A stretch of 64,000 bases of DNA from assembly GCA_040756745.1 (NCBI GenBank), contig JBFLYO010000001.1:1-64000 (forward strand), written 5' to 3'. This DNA is from JBFLYO01 sp040756745. GTDB taxonomy: Bacteria > Bacteroidota > Ignavibacteria > UBA10030 > UBA6906. Both the position numbers and the translations under genes were made by a program. Each line of letters opens with the position of its first letter. Within the stretch, counting starts at the first letter, position 1. Shown piece after piece: positions 51,178-59,332 of this stretch. A model generated the notes under the pieces. It saw nothing but the letters and a program-made list of their open reading frames with translations, was not told the origin of the DNA and did no database searches.

Positions 51178-51809
51178 GCGGGAAATAGAAGAGAATATGT
51201 CGTTCTTCGACAAATGTGCGACGGAAGGGGAGCATAGTTTCTCGAAATGTCTAATGCCAGAGCCCTCCGGACATTGCGCAATTCTGAGCTTGACACTTGT
51301 TTGACCACATTCTATATTCCCTGAGCAAGCACTGGTCGACTCCAGACGGATGTGGTGAGTTCGCCATGCTACGATGGTCCCCGTGTCAAAGCTGAGAGGG
51401 CAGATCTTGTTCCTACCTGCTCGTTGCCCTCACGCTCCTTCCTCGTTGCCACGGGGGACTTTCCTGCAGTCGCATTTCACAAATGCCCGGCGTGTTAGTC
51501 TCCGACTCAATCCGCGTGCCGTCGACCCTTTCTGAAGCGTCCTCTGTTCTGTTACATAACCGTATGCCGGCGGGGCCATTACCACTAGGCCCAGAACCGG
51601 GCTCGAGACCCTGATCCCGGGGCGTCAGGACTTGCCTTCGGGCAGCAATCCCGTCTGCGGAAACGCCAATCTCCTTGCGGAATGCCCCGCTGGTTTGTGG
51701 GTCGGGTGACTGACGACATGTGGAAATCCCGGTAGGGAACATCTGGCTCCGGCTCTGCTGCCGGGGGCGGATCTAGTTCAACCATATCATCGAAAGGAGG
51801 GAGGCTGTC
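51178..51809. other. Gene-free stretch with a strong promoter and hairpins
   Basis: No convincing coding region lies in these 632 bp; the reading frames seen lack ribosome sites or recognisable motifs. The first 140 bp are AT-richer than the flanks and end in a near-consensus promoter. Beyond it are GGGCC/GGCCC (51573-51577 with 51588-51592) and CCTGA/TCAGG (51610-51614 with 51625-51629) stems. The stretch may encode a structured RNA or hold a decayed gene; I cannot decide which. Confidence 0.6.
51290..51318 (+). promoter_or_regulatory. Near-consensus orphan promoter
   Basis: -35 TTGACA (51290-51295, perfect), 17 nt, -10 TATATT (51313-51318, 5 of 6). It is the best promoter match in the window, yet the next gene on this strand starts about 485 nt after its predicted start at 51325. 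Confidence 0.7.
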
Positions 51810-52217
51810 ATGGAACAAAGCAAGGATGCGTCGGCATTGAAAGTCGTGCTGCTGATCTTTGCAGTCGTGTGTCTCGTCTACGGACTCGGCTACCTCATAG
51901 TTCCCGGGTTACTCGTCGAGATTTCCGGTGGTAGTCCGGTGACTCACGGTTGGATCCGTTGGTCGGGTGGCACTCTCCTGGCGCTCGCGATTGGTGCATT
52001 CCTGGCCTATCGGCATCCTGCGAGACAACGAATTCTCGTCACGACATTCACCTGGGGGACACTCCTCGTGGGCTTGGGCTTGCTGTACTCCTGGCTCACC
52101 GGAGAGTCTACTAGTGCAACCTGGTTCATCGCACTGCCAACTGTCGTGAGTTTCGTTCTTGCCCTTCTGCTGTGGTGGAGTGGCCAGAAGGCAAAAGAGC
52201 TTCTTAGGTCCGAGTAG
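51810..52217 (+). CDS. Four-helix membrane protein, unknown
   Basis: A 135-residue protein with four predicted membrane helices (about residues 11-35, 50-66, 76-94, 105-123), ending in a Lys/Arg/Glu-rich cytoplasmic tail. GGAGGGAGG before the ATG is a strong ribosome site, which supports it as real. I do not recognise the family. Its codon use seems less GC-biased than neighbours, and it sits downstream of the gene-free stretch, so recent acquisition is possible. It converges with hslU. Confidence 0.72.
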   Translation: MEQSKDASALKVVLLIFAVVCLVYGLGYLIVPGLLVEISGGSPVTHGWIRWSGGTLLALAIGAFLAYRHPARQRILVTTFTWGTLLVGLGLLYSWLTGESTSATWFIALPTVVSFVLALLLWWSGQKAKELLRSE

Positions 52218-52312
52218 GCAGGGGGGTCGGCGGGAATCTGCTGTGCGGGAGGGTAAGTGGTCTCATCACAAGGGAGACGTACGGGGTTGCGTCGCGGGGG
52301 TGTATCTCAATC

Positions 52313-53680
52313 TCACAAGATATATCTCGAAAGATCCGCATTCTTTACCAACCCTGCGAGCCGTGAGCGCACCATCTCCCGGTTGACGACGATCTTCTGC
52401 CCCCGTAGCTCGTCGGCGGCATCGAAAAGCACGTCTTCCAGCAGCGTGGTCATGATGGTATGAAGGCGCCGGGCGCCGATGTTTTCCACCTGTTCGTTGA
52501 CCTGGCTCGCCAGCGCTGCGATCTCCCGGATGCCGTCCTCCGTGAAATCCACGTCGACCCCTTCCGTTGCAATAAGAGCGGCGTACTGTTTGATCAGCGC
52601 ATTCTGGGGCAGCGTCAGGATCTTTACGAAGTCTTCTTCCGTCAGACTGTTCAGCTCGACTCGGATCGGGAAACGCCCCTGCATTTCGGGGATCAGGTCC
52701 GACGGCTTGGAGACATGGAAGGCGCCTGATGCGATGAAGAGGATGTGATCCGTCTTCACCATGCCGTATTTGGTGGTGACGTTCGAGCCCTCGACGATAG
52801 GGAGAAGATCGCGCTGCACCCCCTCGCGCGACACGTCGGGTCCGGCAGCCTGGTTTCTGCTCCCCGCGATCTTGTCGATCTCGTCAATGAACACGATCCC
52901 GGAGTTCTCAACCCGCTGCAGGGCTTCACGGACCGCCGCGTCATGGTCGATGAGCTTCTGGGCTTCCTCGTTGGTCAGGTGGACGCGCGCCTCGGCCACG
53001 GTGAGCTTGCGGCGCTTCATCTTTTTGGGCAGAAGGTTGCCGAAGACATCCTGGAGGTTGACGCCCATGTCCTCGAGGTTCATGGGCCCGATCACCTGCA
53101 TGAGTGGACTCCCGGCGGCCGAGGTGGGGAGATCCATCTCAATCGTCCTGTCTTCGAGTTGTCCGTCGCGCAGCCGCTGCTTGAATTTCGCACGCGTCGC
53201 CTCGTTCTCCACGCCTTCGGCAGGCTCCTGTCCACCTTCAGCGCTCCCCGTTCTGCGGCGCACAGGAGGCAGCAGGATGTCAAGGATCCGTTCCTCCGCC
53301 ATTTCCTTCGCCTTTTCGTTCACCTCCGCCCGCCGTTCCGCCTTCACCATGGTGACGGCATATTCGGTCAGGTCGCGGATGATCGACTCGACGTCCCGGC
53401 CGACGTAGCCAACTTCGGTAAACTTGGAGGCCTCTACCTTGATGAATGGGGCGCCCGCCAGCCGGGCGAGCCGACGGGCGATCTCGGTCTTTCCGACTCC
53501 CGTCGGGCCGATCAGGATGATGTTGTTCGGCATGATCTCCTCGCGCAGACCGGGGGAGACCTGGAGGCGGCGCCAGCGGTTACGCAGAGCGATCGCGACG
53601 GACTTCTTTGCCTTGTCCTGTCCGATAATGTACTTGTCCAGTTCACGGACGATCTCGCGGGGGGAGAGTTCCCTCTCCAC
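52313..53680 (-). CDS. hslU: ATP-dependent protease ATPase subunit HslU
   Basis: A 455-residue AAA+ unfoldase of the HslUV protease. It starts with LSPREIVRELDKYIIGQDKAK, then has NNIILIGPTGVGKTEIARRL (Walker A) near residue 60, the pore loop region EVGYVGRDVESI, the I-domain (about 120-240), Walker B IVFIDEIDKIAG near 270, and the arginine-finger/sensor region MQGRFPIRVEL. The C-terminal tail LSRYIL docks into HslV. GTG 53680 gives the normal family N-terminus; longer in-frame forms overlap hslV. Confidence 0.95.
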   Translation of the reverse strand: MERELSPREIVRELDKYIIGQDKAKKSVAIALRNRWRRLQVSPGLREEIMPNNIILIGPTGVGKTEIARRLARLAGAPFIKVEASKFTEVGYVGRDVESIIRDLTEYAVTMVKAERRAEVNEKAKEMAEERILDILLPPVRRRTGSAEGGQEPAEGVENEATRAKFKQRLRDGQLEDRTIEMDLPTSAAGSPLMQVIGPMNLEDMGVNLQDVFGNLLPKKMKRRKLTVAEARVHLTNEEAQKLIDHDAAVREALQRVENSGIVFIDEIDKIAGSRNQAAGPDVSREGVQRDLLPIVEGSNVTTKYGMVKTDHILFIASGAFHVSKPSDLIPEMQGRFPIRVELNSLTEEDFVKILTLPQNALIKQYAALIATEGVDVDFTEDGIREIAALASQVNEQVENIGARRLHTIMTTLLEDVLFDAADELRGQKIVVNREMVRSRLAGLVKNADLSRYIL

Positions 53681-53729
53681 GCGCGAGTCGCGGGGTTTCG
53701 CCGTCGCTATCCCCCCCTGCTCGGTCCCG

Positions 53730-54266
53730 CTAGAGTTCTTCAATGGTGATGTTCCGGTTGGTGTAAATGCAGATGTCGGCGGCAGTGCGGAGGGACTCCT
53801 CCACAATCTCCCGCGCACCCAGTGACGAGTGGCGCAACAGCATCCGTGCCGCGGCCAGGGCATAAGGGCCCCCCGATCCTATGGCCAGTATGCCGTCGTC
53901 CGGCTCGATGATTTCGCCGCTGCCGGAGATGACCAGCGAGGTCGTGCCGTTCAGGACGGCCAGGAGCGCTTCGAGTTGTCGCAGATACTTGTCCGTCCGC
54001 CAGTCGCGCGCGAGCTCGACAGCCGCCCGTTCGAGGTTGCCCTGGTGCTTTTCGAGTTTTTCTTCGAACCGGCCAAAGAGCGTGAACGCATCGGCAGCGG
54101 CACCCGCAAAGCCGGCGATGATCTTGCCATTGTAAAGTCGGCGCACTTTGCGGGCGTTCTGTTTCATCACTGTCTGGCCCACGGTCACCTGCCCGTCTGC
54201 GCCGATGACGCCTTTCCCCTTGTACGTGAGTCCGAGGACGGTCGTTCCGTGGATGATGCCGGACAT
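53730..54266 (-). CDS. hslV: ATP-dependent protease peptidase subunit HslV
   Basis: A 178-residue proteasome-beta-type peptidase. The catalytic Thr follows a short propeptide, MSGIIHG|TTVLGL. Seen further: GVIGADGQVTVGQTVMKQ, with the conserved Gly-Asp region, then KVRRL, GFAGAAADAFTLFGRFEEKL, and LAIGSGGPYALAAARML. It forms a dodecamer capped by HslU and degrades misfolded proteins. The gene starts 23 bp after rpoN ends and precedes hslU by 49 bp. Confidence 0.97.
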   Translation of the reverse strand: MSGIIHGTTVLGLTYKGKGVIGADGQVTVGQTVMKQNARKVRRLYNGKIIAGFAGAAADAFTLFGRFEEKLEKHQGNLERAAVELARDWRTDKYLRQLEALLAVLNGTTSLVISGSGEIIEPDDGILAIGSGGPYALAAARMLLRHSSLGAREIVEESLRTAADICIYTNRNITIEEL

Positions 54267-54289
54267 GGGCGTTTGTGTGTAGGGGGAGT

Positions 54290-55747
54290 TCAGGTCAGCT
54301 TGCGGCGGAGGCGGGCGACGGGGAGGAGCATCTGCTCGCGGTACTTTGCGACCGTCCTTCTGGCGATGTTCAGCCCCTCGGCGTTGAGGAGTTCCGCAAG
54401 CCGGTGATCGCTCAGGGGCCTTCGCGGATCCTCCCCCTTAATCAGTGCCTCGAGTTTCCGCTTTACCTCCTTGTTGGACACCTCGTCCCCGTCCGTCGTG
54501 GAGATCGAATCGCTGAAAAAGTGCCGCAACGAGAACACCCCGTAATCCGTCTGCACGTACTTGCTGTTGACGACCCGGCTGATGGTGGAGATGTCCATCG
54601 CGATGACCTCGGCGATATCCTTGTAGATCATCGGCCGCAGCCCCTCGCCGGACTCAAAGAACTCCCGCTGCTTTTCCACGATCGTGCGCATCACCTTCAG
54701 CATCGTGTCGCGCCGCTGGTGGATCGAGCTGATGAACCACTTCGCTGCTTCGAATCGCTGGCGGATGAAGTCCTTGGCCTCCGTGGACACGCCGTTCTTC
54801 TTCCGCTTGGACATCAGTTCCTTGTACGCGCGGTTGATCCGGAGGGGTGGGATGTTCCGGTCGTTCAGGGTGATCAGAAAGTCGTCATCCGCCTTGGTGA
54901 CGATAAAATCGGGGACGACGTAATTCTCGTGCGCCGAGATCTCCCCTTCGCCCGGCTTCGGGTTCAGGTGCTGAATGAGCTCGATGACTTTCTTGAGCTC
55001 TTCGGTGGTGATGGACAGTTTTTTGGCCAGGTCCTCGAAGTGGCGCATCGTGAAGTCTTCGTAGAATTCGGACAGGACGCGCATGGCCAGGGCTTTGACG
55101 GCGGGGTCGGCGTCGGCGGCCTCGAGCTGGACGAGGAGACATTCCCGGAGCGAGCGGCTGCCGATCCCGACGGGGTCGAGGCGCTGGATCTTGCCGAGTA
55201 CACGCTCGGCGTCCGCGACGGTGATCGCGGTGCCGTGCGTGAGGTTCAGGTCCTGTACGATGGAGTCGAGGTCCCTGCGGAGATACCCGTCTTCGTCAAT
55301 GTTACCGATGATCTCCTGACCGGTCAGCATCTCCAGGTCGTCGAGGTCGAGGAGGCTGAACTGTTCGAGCAAACGCTGGTACATGGGGACGGCGTCGGGG
55401 AGCGGGAGCTCGTCCTTCTCTTCATTGTCGTAGGGTTCACGCGCCTTATGGCCCGACTGCTCGTCGTTCATGAAGTCTTCGATCGTGTACTTGTCCTCTT
55501 CGGCTTGCTCGTTCGATGCCTCCGCGGCCTCGCCGTCGGCAGATGCGTCGGCGGTGGGCGCTTCGTCCTGGTCCTGCTGCAGTTCCATCTCTTCCTCAAA
55601 TCCTTCCTCGAGGAGGGGATTCATCTCGAGTTCCGCCTTGATCTTCTGCTCGAGCGCAAGCGTTGGGAGCTGGAGCATCTTCAGGTATTGCACCTGTTGA
55701 GGCGACAGCTTCATCAACATCTTATGCTGGAGCGAGATATTCAGCAT
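54290..55747 (-). CDS. rpoN: RNA polymerase sigma-54 factor
   Basis: A 485-residue sigma-54. Region I is Gln/Leu-rich (LQHKMLMKLSPQQVQYLKML) and contacts activators. An acidic region II runs from about 45 to 120. The core-binding domain and the DNA-binding domain include DISTISRVVNSKYVQTDYGV (helix-turn-helix), and the RpoN box ARRTVAKYRE lies near the C-terminus, reading -24 promoters. It needs an AAA+ activator; none is in the window. A candidate target site lies at 47618. It begins 12 bp after the DUF3109 gene. Confidence 0.97.
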   Translation of the reverse strand: MLNISLQHKMLMKLSPQQVQYLKMLQLPTLALEQKIKAELEMNPLLEEGFEEEMELQQDQDEAPTADASADGEAAEASNEQAEEDKYTIEDFMNDEQSGHKAREPYDNEEKDELPLPDAVPMYQRLLEQFSLLDLDDLEMLTGQEIIGNIDEDGYLRRDLDSIVQDLNLTHGTAITVADAERVLGKIQRLDPVGIGSRSLRECLLVQLEAADADPAVKALAMRVLSEFYEDFTMRHFEDLAKKLSITTEELKKVIELIQHLNPKPGEGEISAHENYVVPDFIVTKADDDFLITLNDRNIPPLRINRAYKELMSKRKKNGVSTEAKDFIRQRFEAAKWFISSIHQRRDTMLKVMRTIVEKQREFFESGEGLRPMIYKDIAEVIAMDISTISRVVNSKYVQTDYGVFSLRHFFSDSISTTDGDEVSNKEVKRKLEALIKGEDPRRPLSDHRLAELLNAEGLNIARRTVAKYREQMLLPVARLRRKLT

Positions 55748-55759
55748 GGCGTCTCTGGA

Positions 55760-56326
55760 TCAGGACCTGGCGCGGTCGCGGCAGTAAGCGGCGAATCGCT
55801 GGAACCATGGCTCGCCGTACTTCCGGACGAGCGGTTCCCTGAGGAAGTCGTGCAGCCGGACCTCCCTCATCGTGCCGCTGGCGCGGCCGGGGGAGCACTC
55901 ATCAATCTCTTCGTAGCGCAGGAAGTCTGTGCCGAAGTGGCGGATGCGGATAGGGAAGAGGTGGCAGGAAATCGGTTTCCGCCAGTCGGTCAGCCCCAGA
56001 TCGAACGCGCGCTCAAAGCTGCACCTGGCGATCCCGTTCTCGTAGAACACAAATACGCATTCGCGTTGGTCGATGCACGGCGTTGCGTAATCGCCGCGTC
56101 CCCCTTCGGCCAGTCCTGCGCGCTCAACGGCGCGAAGGCTTCGTTCGCTGAGGAATTGCCGTGCCGCGGGGAATGCCTTGGCGATCTCCAGCACCTCGTC
56201 GTCTTCCAGTGGTGCCCCGCGTCCTCCTGGCAGCGTACAGCATGCCCCCTTACACGCCTGCAGGTCGCAGCAGAACGACGCCGCACCCACCGCCTCATCG
56301 ATGACCGCTTCCCCGATCACGAACAT
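55760..56326 (-). CDS. DUF3109 cysteine-cluster protein
   Basis: A 188-residue protein with cysteines arranged as in YkgJ/DUF3109 metal-binding proteins: FCCDLQACKGACCTLPGGRG near residue 18, C78? region DYATPCIDQRECVFVF, then RCSFERAFDLGLTDWRKP, PISCHLFPIRI and IDECSPG. The pattern may hold a zinc or iron-sulfur centre; function is unknown. It heads the DUF3109-rpoN-hslV-hslU run, with a promoter 24 nt upstream. Confidence 0.9.
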   Translation of the reverse strand: MFVIGEAVIDEAVGAASFCCDLQACKGACCTLPGGRGAPLEDDEVLEIAKAFPAARQFLSERSLRAVERAGLAEGGRGDYATPCIDQRECVFVFYENGIARCSFERAFDLGLTDWRKPISCHLFPIRIRHFGTDFLRYEEIDECSPGRASGTMREVRLHDFLREPLVRKYGEPWFQRFAAYCRDRARS

Positions 56327-56356
56327 ACAGCGTCCGAAGCCCCGATGAACATCTCC

Positions 56357-56385
56357 AAGATAGCGAATTCCTCCATAAACAACAA
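56357..56385 (-). promoter_or_regulatory. Promoter of the DUF3109-rpoN-hslVU run
   Basis: On the minus strand, -35 TTGTTG (56385-56380), 17 nt, -10 TATCTT (56362-56357). The predicted start is near 56350 with a leader of about 24 nt. It sits in the 66-bp gap after dprA. Confidence 0.5.
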
Positions 56386-56392
56386 CGCACGT

Positions 56393-57526
56393 TCAGATTC
56401 GGGCGAACATCTTCCCCGCCGACTGCCGGACCACTCCCTTGAATTCGAGCGCGAGCAGGTGGACCAGCGCATCGGAGACCGCCAGGCCGGCGCGGCCGGC
56501 GAGGGCGTCGATATGCAACGGCGAGTCATCCATCGCGTCGAGGATGCGCTGCTCAAAAAGCGTCAGCGCTTCCTGCGGCTCCCGTCGCGGGGTGGTCTCG
56601 CGCGGGAGGATACCCCTCAGCCGCGGGGCAAGTTCGGCCAGGATATCGTCGACCGTCTCGGTGAGCTTTGCCTTGCCCTCCTTGATCAGCAGGTTCGTTC
56701 CGCTCGACTTCTTGTTGGAGACCGACGAGGGGACGGCGAACACCTCCCGACTCTGCTCCACCGCGAGGTGCGCGGTAATCATCGCCCCCCCTTCCGGGCC
56801 GGTCTCGACGACGAGCGTTCCCAGTGTCATGCCGCTGACGATCCTGTTGCGTCGGGGAAAATTGACCGCGTCCGGTTTTGTGCCGAGAGGGAATTCCGAC
56901 AACAGTGCGCCGTGCGATGTGATACGGGCGGCAAGTCCCTGGTTCTCCGTCGGGTAGACGATATCGAGCCCGGAGCCGATGACAGCGATCGTCCTGTGGC
57001 CGGCACGAAGTGTGGCACCGTGCGCGACGGTGTCTATCCCCCGAGCAAGTCCCGATACCACGGTGATGCCCAGGCCTGCAAGGCCGGAGGCGAACCTCTC
57101 CGTCATCTGGACGCCGTACGGACTCGGTTCTCTCGTCCCCACAACGGCAAGGGAGAGATTGTCCCTCTCTTCCAGATTTCCGCGGATGAACAGGAACGGC
57201 GGGGGATCGAAGGTCTTCTTGAGGAGCGATGGATACTCTCGGTCCCAGAACGAGATGATCGCCCCGCCGAGGCGTGAGAGGCGCGCGAGCTGGTCGTCGG
57301 CAAAGCGCTCAGCTTCCTTCATGCTCCCGGAGCGAAAGAACGATGCGATCAACGATGCGGTCTTTCGCTCGATGCCCTCCACGGCGATCAGCTGGCGCGG
57401 CGTCGCTCGTGCAACAGAGGCGGCATCGCCGAAATGCGAGACCAGGGCCCGCAGCCGCGCCGGCCCGATCGCGGTCACACGGGAAAGCACGAGGAGGTCG
57501 CGAGGACTGACGGGCACGGCAGTCAC
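56393..57526 (-). CDS. dprA: DNA-processing protein DprA
   Basis: A 377-residue protein that loads RecA on incoming single-stranded DNA during transformation. A helical SAM-like N-terminus (about 1-75) is followed by the Rossmann domain: LAVVGTREPSPYG, VSGLARGIDTVAHGATL, VIGSGLDIVYP and FPRRNRIVSGMTLGTLVVE. A C-terminal winged helix starts near 310 (EQRILDAMDDSPLHIDALAG). The GTG start overlaps the EutN/CcmL stop (GTGA). With comEA in the window it suggests a competence pathway. Confidence 0.96.
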   Translation of the reverse strand: MTAVPVSPRDLLVLSRVTAIGPARLRALVSHFGDAASVARATPRQLIAVEGIERKTASLIASFFRSGSMKEAERFADDQLARLSRLGGAIISFWDREYPSLLKKTFDPPPFLFIRGNLEERDNLSLAVVGTREPSPYGVQMTERFASGLAGLGITVVSGLARGIDTVAHGATLRAGHRTIAVIGSGLDIVYPTENQGLAARITSHGALLSEFPLGTKPDAVNFPRRNRIVSGMTLGTLVVETGPEGGAMITAHLAVEQSREVFAVPSSVSNKKSSGTNLLIKEGKAKLTETVDDILAELAPRLRGILPRETTPRREPQEALTLFEQRILDAMDDSPLHIDALAGRAGLAVSDALVHLLALEFKGVVRQSAGKMFARI

Positions 57527-57795
57527 TCCGCTACATCGATGCCGTCAACGACTGCGACGACCAGGCTGTGCACCGGCACGTCCTTGCGACGGAGGACCTG
57601 CGCTGCGGCCTGACCCTCCTGCAGCACGAGAACGAGGTCGCCAACTCCCGCATCGACGGTGTCCAGCGCGAGGATGTCCCGCCCCGTCGGCGTCCTGTCA
57701 AGAGTAACCGGCTGCACGATGAGAATCTTGTGCTCGCGCAGAGTCTCCTTCTTCTGCGTTGCCACGAGGGTGCCGGTGACCTTGCACAGGATCAT
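57523..57795 (-). CDS. EutN/CcmL-type bacterial microcompartment vertex protein
   Basis: A 90-residue BMC-P (EutN/CcmL) protein. It begins MILCKVTGTLVATQKKETLR, which is the family opening, then has LREHKILIVQPV, the loop DILALDTVDAGVGDLVLVLQ with the conserved DxVDAGxGDxVL pattern, and ends in VVAVVDGIDVAE. Such pentamers cap microcompartment vertices. No BMC-H shell gene or cargo enzyme is near. The start overlaps the phosphohexomutase stop (ATGA) and the stop overlaps the dprA start (GTGA). Confidence 0.92.
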   Translation of the reverse strand: MILCKVTGTLVATQKKETLREHKILIVQPVTLDRTPTGRDILALDTVDAGVGDLVLVLQEGQAAAQVLRRKDVPVHSLVVAVVDGIDVAE

Positions 57796-59186
57796 ACTGG
57801 TGTCAGAAAGGATTGGATCTCAACCCGGTAGGCGTCGAGCGCGGCCCGGGCGCGCTCCATGGTGCCCGCCTCGGCGATGATCCTGACGATCGGTTCTGTG
57901 TTCGACTTCCGGAGATGGACCCAGTAATCGTCAAAGTCGATCTTCAGCCCGTCTTCTGTATTCACTCTCCCCTCGCCGGCATGCGCGTCGCGGATCCGGG
58001 CAAGCAGGGAGTCCGGGGAAACCGATCCCACTGGCATCGTCGACTTGGCGATCGCATACCGGGGGAGGGTCTCCTTCAGCCCGGAGAGCGTCGTGCCTGA
58101 TTCAGCCAGGAGTTGCAGGATGAGCCCGATGCCGACAACCGCATCCCGGCCGAGGTGGAGGTCGGGGAGGATGACGCCGCCGCTTCCTTCACCTCCGATA
58201 ACGGCACCGATGGCCTTCATGCGCCTGGCCACGTTGATCTCACCGACGGGGGTGCGGACGACCTCCGCCCCGTGCGCGCGAGCAATTTCATCGACCGCCC
58301 GCGTGGTGGAGAGATTCACAACGACCTTCGGCCTCCCATTACTCCTCCCGGTTGCAGGACGGCTCAGGACGAATTTCACCGCGGAAGCGACTGTGTATTC
58401 CTCGCTGTAGGGGAGCCCCTGTTCGGTGATCAGCACAAGCCGGTCGACATCGGGGTCGACGGCAATGCCGAGGTCGGCCCGTTCCGCGACGACGCGTGCC
58501 GCCAGTTCCGCAAGGTTCTCCGGAATCGGCTCGGGCGTGTGGGCAAACACCCCGCTCATGTCGCAGTTCATCGGGACAACCGTGCAGCCGAGTCGTTCGA
58601 GAAGCTGTGGGACGATCACGCCCCCTGCCGCATTCACGGAATCGAGCACCACGCGGAACTTTCTCTTTTGCACTGTTGCGGGATCAAGCATCGGCAGGGC
58701 CAGCACAGCGTCCACATGCCGCTGCACCCAGCCGTCGTCGTCGGCGATGGTCCCCAGGCGCTCCCAGGAGGGGTAGACAATCTCCCCATCGGCGATGGTC
58801 CACAGTTCCCTGTTCTCCTCTCCATCGAGAAACATGCCTGTCGATGCCATGAATTTCAGGCCGTTCCACTGCATGGGATTGTGACTCGCCGTCACGGCGA
58901 TCCCTCCTGCGGCGCCGCTCCGCTCGACGGCGATTTGTACCGTTGGGGTGGGGCAGATGCCGATGACACGGACGTCCAACCCTCGTGCCGCCAATGTCGC
59001 AGCGGCAATATCGGCGATCCATCGTCCGGTGACCCTTCCATCGCGTCCGACGACGACCGTTCGTCTGGCAGGATGCTTGCGGACGCAGTACTCAGCAAAT
59101 GCGGAGGAGTAGCGGACGACGAGGGCTGGCGTGAGGGACTCGCCGACGACCCCGCGGATCCCCGAGATACTTACCATCAGCGGCAT
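57792..59186 (-). CDS. Phosphohexomutase (GlmM/phosphomannomutase family)
   Basis: A 464-residue alpha-D-phosphohexomutase. It starts SISGIRGVVGESLTP. The phosphoserine is S101 in VTASHNPMQWNGLKF. The metal loop is in AVDPDVDRLVLI near 235, the sugar loop GGEGSGGVILPD near 325, and the phosphate-binding RKSNTEPIVRII near 435. The SISGIRG opening and the HNPMQWNGLK variant match GlmM-like enzymes of Bacteroidota; glucosamine-, manno- or glucomutase activity cannot be separated by eye. The start at 59186 is favoured because the longer form begins in the -35 box. Confidence 0.9.
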   Translation of the reverse strand: MPLMVSISGIRGVVGESLTPALVVRYSSAFAEYCVRKHPARRTVVVGRDGRVTGRWIADIAAATLAARGLDVRVIGICPTPTVQIAVERSGAAGGIAVTASHNPMQWNGLKFMASTGMFLDGEENRELWTIADGEIVYPSWERLGTIADDDGWVQRHVDAVLALPMLDPATVQKRKFRVVLDSVNAAGGVIVPQLLERLGCTVVPMNCDMSGVFAHTPEPIPENLAELAARVVAERADLGIAVDPDVDRLVLITEQGLPYSEEYTVASAVKFVLSRPATGRSNGRPKVVVNLSTTRAVDEIARAHGAEVVRTPVGEINVARRMKAIGAVIGGEGSGGVILPDLHLGRDAVVGIGLILQLLAESGTTLSGLKETLPRYAIAKSTMPVGSVSPDSLLARIRDAHAGEGRVNTEDGLKIDFDDYWVHLRKSNTEPIVRIIAEAGTMERARAALDAYRVEIQSFLTPV

Positions 59187-59226
59187 GAAGCGTGCGACTC
59201 TGCAATGATTGGGAAATGCAGGAAAT

Positions 59227-59255
59227 AATGTAGCGAAGGGGTGCGCGAGAGTCAA
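59227..59255 (-). promoter_or_regulatory. Phosphohexomutase operon promoter
   Basis: On the minus strand, -35 TTGACT (59255-59250), 17 nt, -10 TACATT (59232-59227). The predicted start near 59220 gives a leader of about 34 nt. Confidence 0.65.
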
Positions 59256-59275
59256 GAAAACCGCGCCGTAGTGCC

Positions 59276-59304
59276 TTGAATGTCAACCCCCTTTTGGTTA
59301 CGTT
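59276..59304 (+). promoter_or_regulatory. AMMECR1-MEMO operon promoter
   Basis: -35 TTGAAT (59276-59281), 17 nt, -10 TACGTT (59299-59304). The predicted start near 59311 lies 22 nt before the ATG. This also rules out the in-frame TTG at 59276 as a start codon. Confidence 0.6.
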
Positions 59305-59332
59305 TGAGAACTACCGACGCGGGCATCCAGCC

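Noticed and set aside
51413..51742. 109-codon minus-strand frame in the gene-free stretch
   Set aside because: No ribosome site, no motif, and low-complexity Arg/Gly/Ser composition. I considered a mobile-intron or IS relic but saw no supporting boundary or repeat.
53681..53863. Longer N-terminus for HslU
   Set aside because: It would overlap hslV by over 100 bp and adds residues absent from the family; GTG 53680 gives the normal start.
54275..57277. 1000-codon open frame on the plus strand opposite rpoN, DUF3109 and dprA
   Set aside because: It is antisense to three clearly conserved genes, its translation has biased, motif-free composition, and it has no ribosome site. High G+C makes such long shadows common.
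59276..59332. Longer AMMECR1 start at TTG 59276
   Set aside because: That TTG is the -35 box of a well-matched promoter, so it would not be in the message.
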